Shown: positions 61,639 to 64,000 of the stretch, piece after piece | How the letters are laid out: every line of letters starts with the position of its first letter | Position numbering within the stretch: position 1 is the first letter of the stretch | Assembly (NCBI GenBank): GCA_964017065.1 | Contig: OZ024792.1 | Coordinates: 1,765,254 to 1,829,253, forward strand | Source of the DNA: Haliclona indistincta | Lineage: Eukaryota; Porifera; Demospongiae; Haplosclerida; Chalinidae | DNA length: 64,000 nt | Direction: 5' to 3' | The notes under the pieces: generated by a model | Database searches by the model: none | What the model was told of the DNA's origin: nothing | Seen by the model: the letters and a program-made list of their open reading frames with translations, nothing else | Position numbers and translations under genes: made by a program

Positions 61639-64000
61639 ATGCATTTTGTGATAATAGTAGCATTTCTATTGTCAATTCGGACTCAAGCAACTGGAAAATG
61701 TTTTAATTCAGGTAAGATTAGCTATTACTATGACAGAATAAATTTTCTCTTCCAGGTATCTACCTGATGCATGGTGGCTACTGTCTCCCAGAGTACACAG
61801 TGATCAGTGACATTGCTCTGACTGCTGACAACCCACTCCACTGTGTACTGGCTGGTAGTACAGGAGGAGAAGGAGGACAGTGGACTGGTCCTGACAACAC
61901 ACCAGTGCAGTGCAGTGGAGGGTCTGGTCCATTCACCTGCTCACAGTCATCAGACCCCACTAACATCACACTGTACCATACAGGAGGTTCATTCACAGGG
62001 AAACAGCTGTACACATGTGCTATCAGTGGACAGAGCATCAGTATACAGATTGAGAGTAAGTTAAATACAACCAGAACTCTTAATAAGTTTGCCATGTTTG
62101 CAGGTAACACAGTCCTATTAGCCATCTACATTGATCCTCCAGTTGATGTGAAGAGTGTTCCTCAGAACTACACAATACACTGCATCACTACTGGACAGAG
62201 TAGCAGTAATATCACTGTTGGAATGTTTCTGGAGAGACATGGACAATCTTATTATTATATAAGTCATGCCATTTCACCAGTAATAGGGTACAGCCAGATC
62301 CCTCCTACTGTCAATATACTGAACAGTGCTACTCTCACATATGACTACTCTGAGGAGGTAGTCTGGAGAGCAGACAGAACAGAGTTTGATGAAACAGAAT
62401 TTGATGCACAAGGATTCACTAAGTACAATGCTGATCATGACTGGGCTTGTAGAGTTGATAAACCTATCAATGTATTTGATGACTTACAAACATACATCAG
62501 AGGTGAGATTGTACAATAATTATGTCAATATTTACTTGCTTCACTGCGTTCAGCTCCCAACTTCACTCCCACTGACCTGACTCTACTCCACATGAATGCC
62601 ACTAGTGCCACCATCAGCTGGACAGCAGTGAATGCTACAGAAGCTGATGGATATGTTGTGTACAGTACTCCACAATCCACTAACACTACAGCAGTTGATG
62701 TTGGTAATGTCACACAGTACACACTGGAAGGACTGGTTCCAGGGAACACATACAATATTACAGTGAGAGCATATCAGGATCTACTGGGACCAGAGAGTGA
62801 CAATATTACACTGATATTAAAAGCAGGTATATTTGTATATTTTTACGTTAAAAATAATTACTGTAGTTATTTTTGTACTCTATAGTAATAATCCAGCCTC
62901 TCAGTTGGTCACTGTTATCAAATCGTACTAATCCAGTAGCTCAGTATCGTGTGTACTGTTCTGCTGCATATGTTATTCCTGAACACATTGTATGGAGAAA
63001 GAATGGCACTGTTGTGATGAACAGCACATCCACTACAATATCTCACCAGTTAGTGGATGCAGCTACTGACAACTATACCAATACTCTGACAGTGACTGGA
63101 GACCATCACACACAAACCATCTCATGTGTATTCTATCAAAATCAGAATAGCATAACAATTAATGGTATGTAGTAAATTTTTCTATCAGAAACAGTTCAGA
63201 ATTCTCTATCAGCTCCTAGTGGTCCTCCTGATGATGTGGCAGCGTCTATCAACTCCTCATCCAGTATTACAGTGAGCTGGTCACCTCCAGTGGGAGGAGC
63301 TGATGGATATGTCATCCTCTACTCTACGATTGATGATGAAGATAACAACTTGACACAGCTAGTGGAAGGAGAGGACCAGACTAGCTCACAGCTGACTGGA
63401 CTGAGTGAGGGACAGCTCTATACTATCAGAGTGTTAGCATACAAGGACCTACCATCACTACTGTCTGATCCTGTGCTAGTGAGGATTGATGGTATTAAAT
63501 GATCACAGGATTAAGTTACATGTAGTTTATAACGTGTTTCTATCTTAGTTCCTGTTTCTGTGTTTGATTTGACAGCAATCAATCTGTCTCTTACTACTGC
63601 AACTATCTCTTGGAATGGCTTACTTTCTATATTATTCAGACCAGTTTGGTTTACAATAACCTACCATAGTGTAACATGCTATAACCAAAGCATCAGTAAA
63701 CAAGTCAATGAAGCAACAGATGAGATCTCTGTGAACCTTGAACCAGGACAGCTTTACAATATCAGTTTAATAGCCTCTAATCCTGTAGGAGACTCCGAGG
63801 TGGTAACAATATCTTACACAACTCCATCACAAAGTTTGTTTAAAGTTACGTATAAATATAATTATGTTAATCATGCACCTTGCTCCACTATATATATATA
63901 TAGTACCTGATGGTCCTCCTCAGTTTTTAACTGCTGTTTCAGTCAACTCTTCATCAGTTTATGTGAGCTGGGGAGATGTGACTTGTGCTGATAGAAATGG
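61639..64000 (+). CDS. Gene J: type I Ig/FN3 receptor, 3' part outside window
   Basis: Exons: 61639-61711 signal ([19 protein letters not shown]), 61756-62055 D1, 62104-62502 D2 (longest class, YYYISHAISPVIGYSQ), 62554-62826 FN3, 62886-63164 Ig, 63213-63491 FN3, 63549-63833 FN3 (a more diverged version, VPVSVFDLTAINLSL), 63904->64000 FN3 (IPDGPPQFLTAVSVNSSSVY). The Ig domain ends differently from A, B and F (ISCVFYQNQNSITING), another local patch of variation. Intron 62056-62103 is 48 bp, in frame and stop-free. TM and tail lie beyond the window. Confidence 0.85.

Overview
The window looks like a stretch of an invertebrate animal genome, most likely a demosponge (Amphimedon-like). That guess rests on very short GT-AG introns (many 46-60 bp), AT-rich spacers, clustered Ig/FN3 receptor genes and dense nested transposons. 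No gene was recognised by name; all functions are inferred from visible domains.

The host content is one head-to-tail tandem array on the + strand of closely related single-pass membrane receptor genes: A (<1-1752), B (2512-7007, broken), C (7400-10860), D (11475-18461, possibly continuing to exons at 34409-35268), F (36537-46056), G (47731-51176), H (51611-57346), I (57598-61012, one nonsense codon) and J (61639->64000), plus pseudogenes at 35544-36097 and 46312-47297. The plan is one exon per domain with phase-1 introns: signal peptide, two N-terminal Ig-like domains, FN3, Ig, three FN3, TM helix. Small cytoplasmic exons joined by phase-2 introns follow, many creating a Tyr-Asp-x-Pro motif across the splice junction. 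There are two subfamilies. Type I (A, B, F, J) and type II (C, D, G, H, I) differ in the Ig/FN3 exons after the first FN3. They also differ in TM and tail, and type II has a short Thr-rich stalk exon. D and H carry type II ectodomains upstream of type I TM/tail exons, with transposons lying in the joining intron.

The rest is transposon-derived. 18486-34345 is a roughly 16 kb nested block: foldback elements, TTAA-target elements, a hAT-like MITE with perfect 8-bp target duplication, a Mutator-like element carrying a RecQ-helicase fragment, a decayed non-LTR-type reverse transcriptase, a TIR element with a tRNA-like module, and minisatellites. Another 5.85 kb nest (37740-43589) sits in an intron of gene F. 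It contains a second Mutator-like element with a 9-bp target duplication, which holds a Ty3-type LTR retrotransposon with apparently identical 139-bp LTRs, and a second tRNA-like TIR element. A recurrent element (E1) has inserted several times in or next to receptor genes, interrupting an exon of B and introns of D and H.

Taken together this is a rapidly turning-over receptor locus: near-identical recent duplicates, length-variable hot spots in the N-terminal domains, swapped TM/tail modules, pseudogenes, and tails with repeated SH2-ligand-like tyrosines. It is a reasonable candidate for a self/non-self or microbe-recognition receptor family, but that role is inference. Exon boundaries were placed by hand from GT/AG sites, phase and paralogue comparison.
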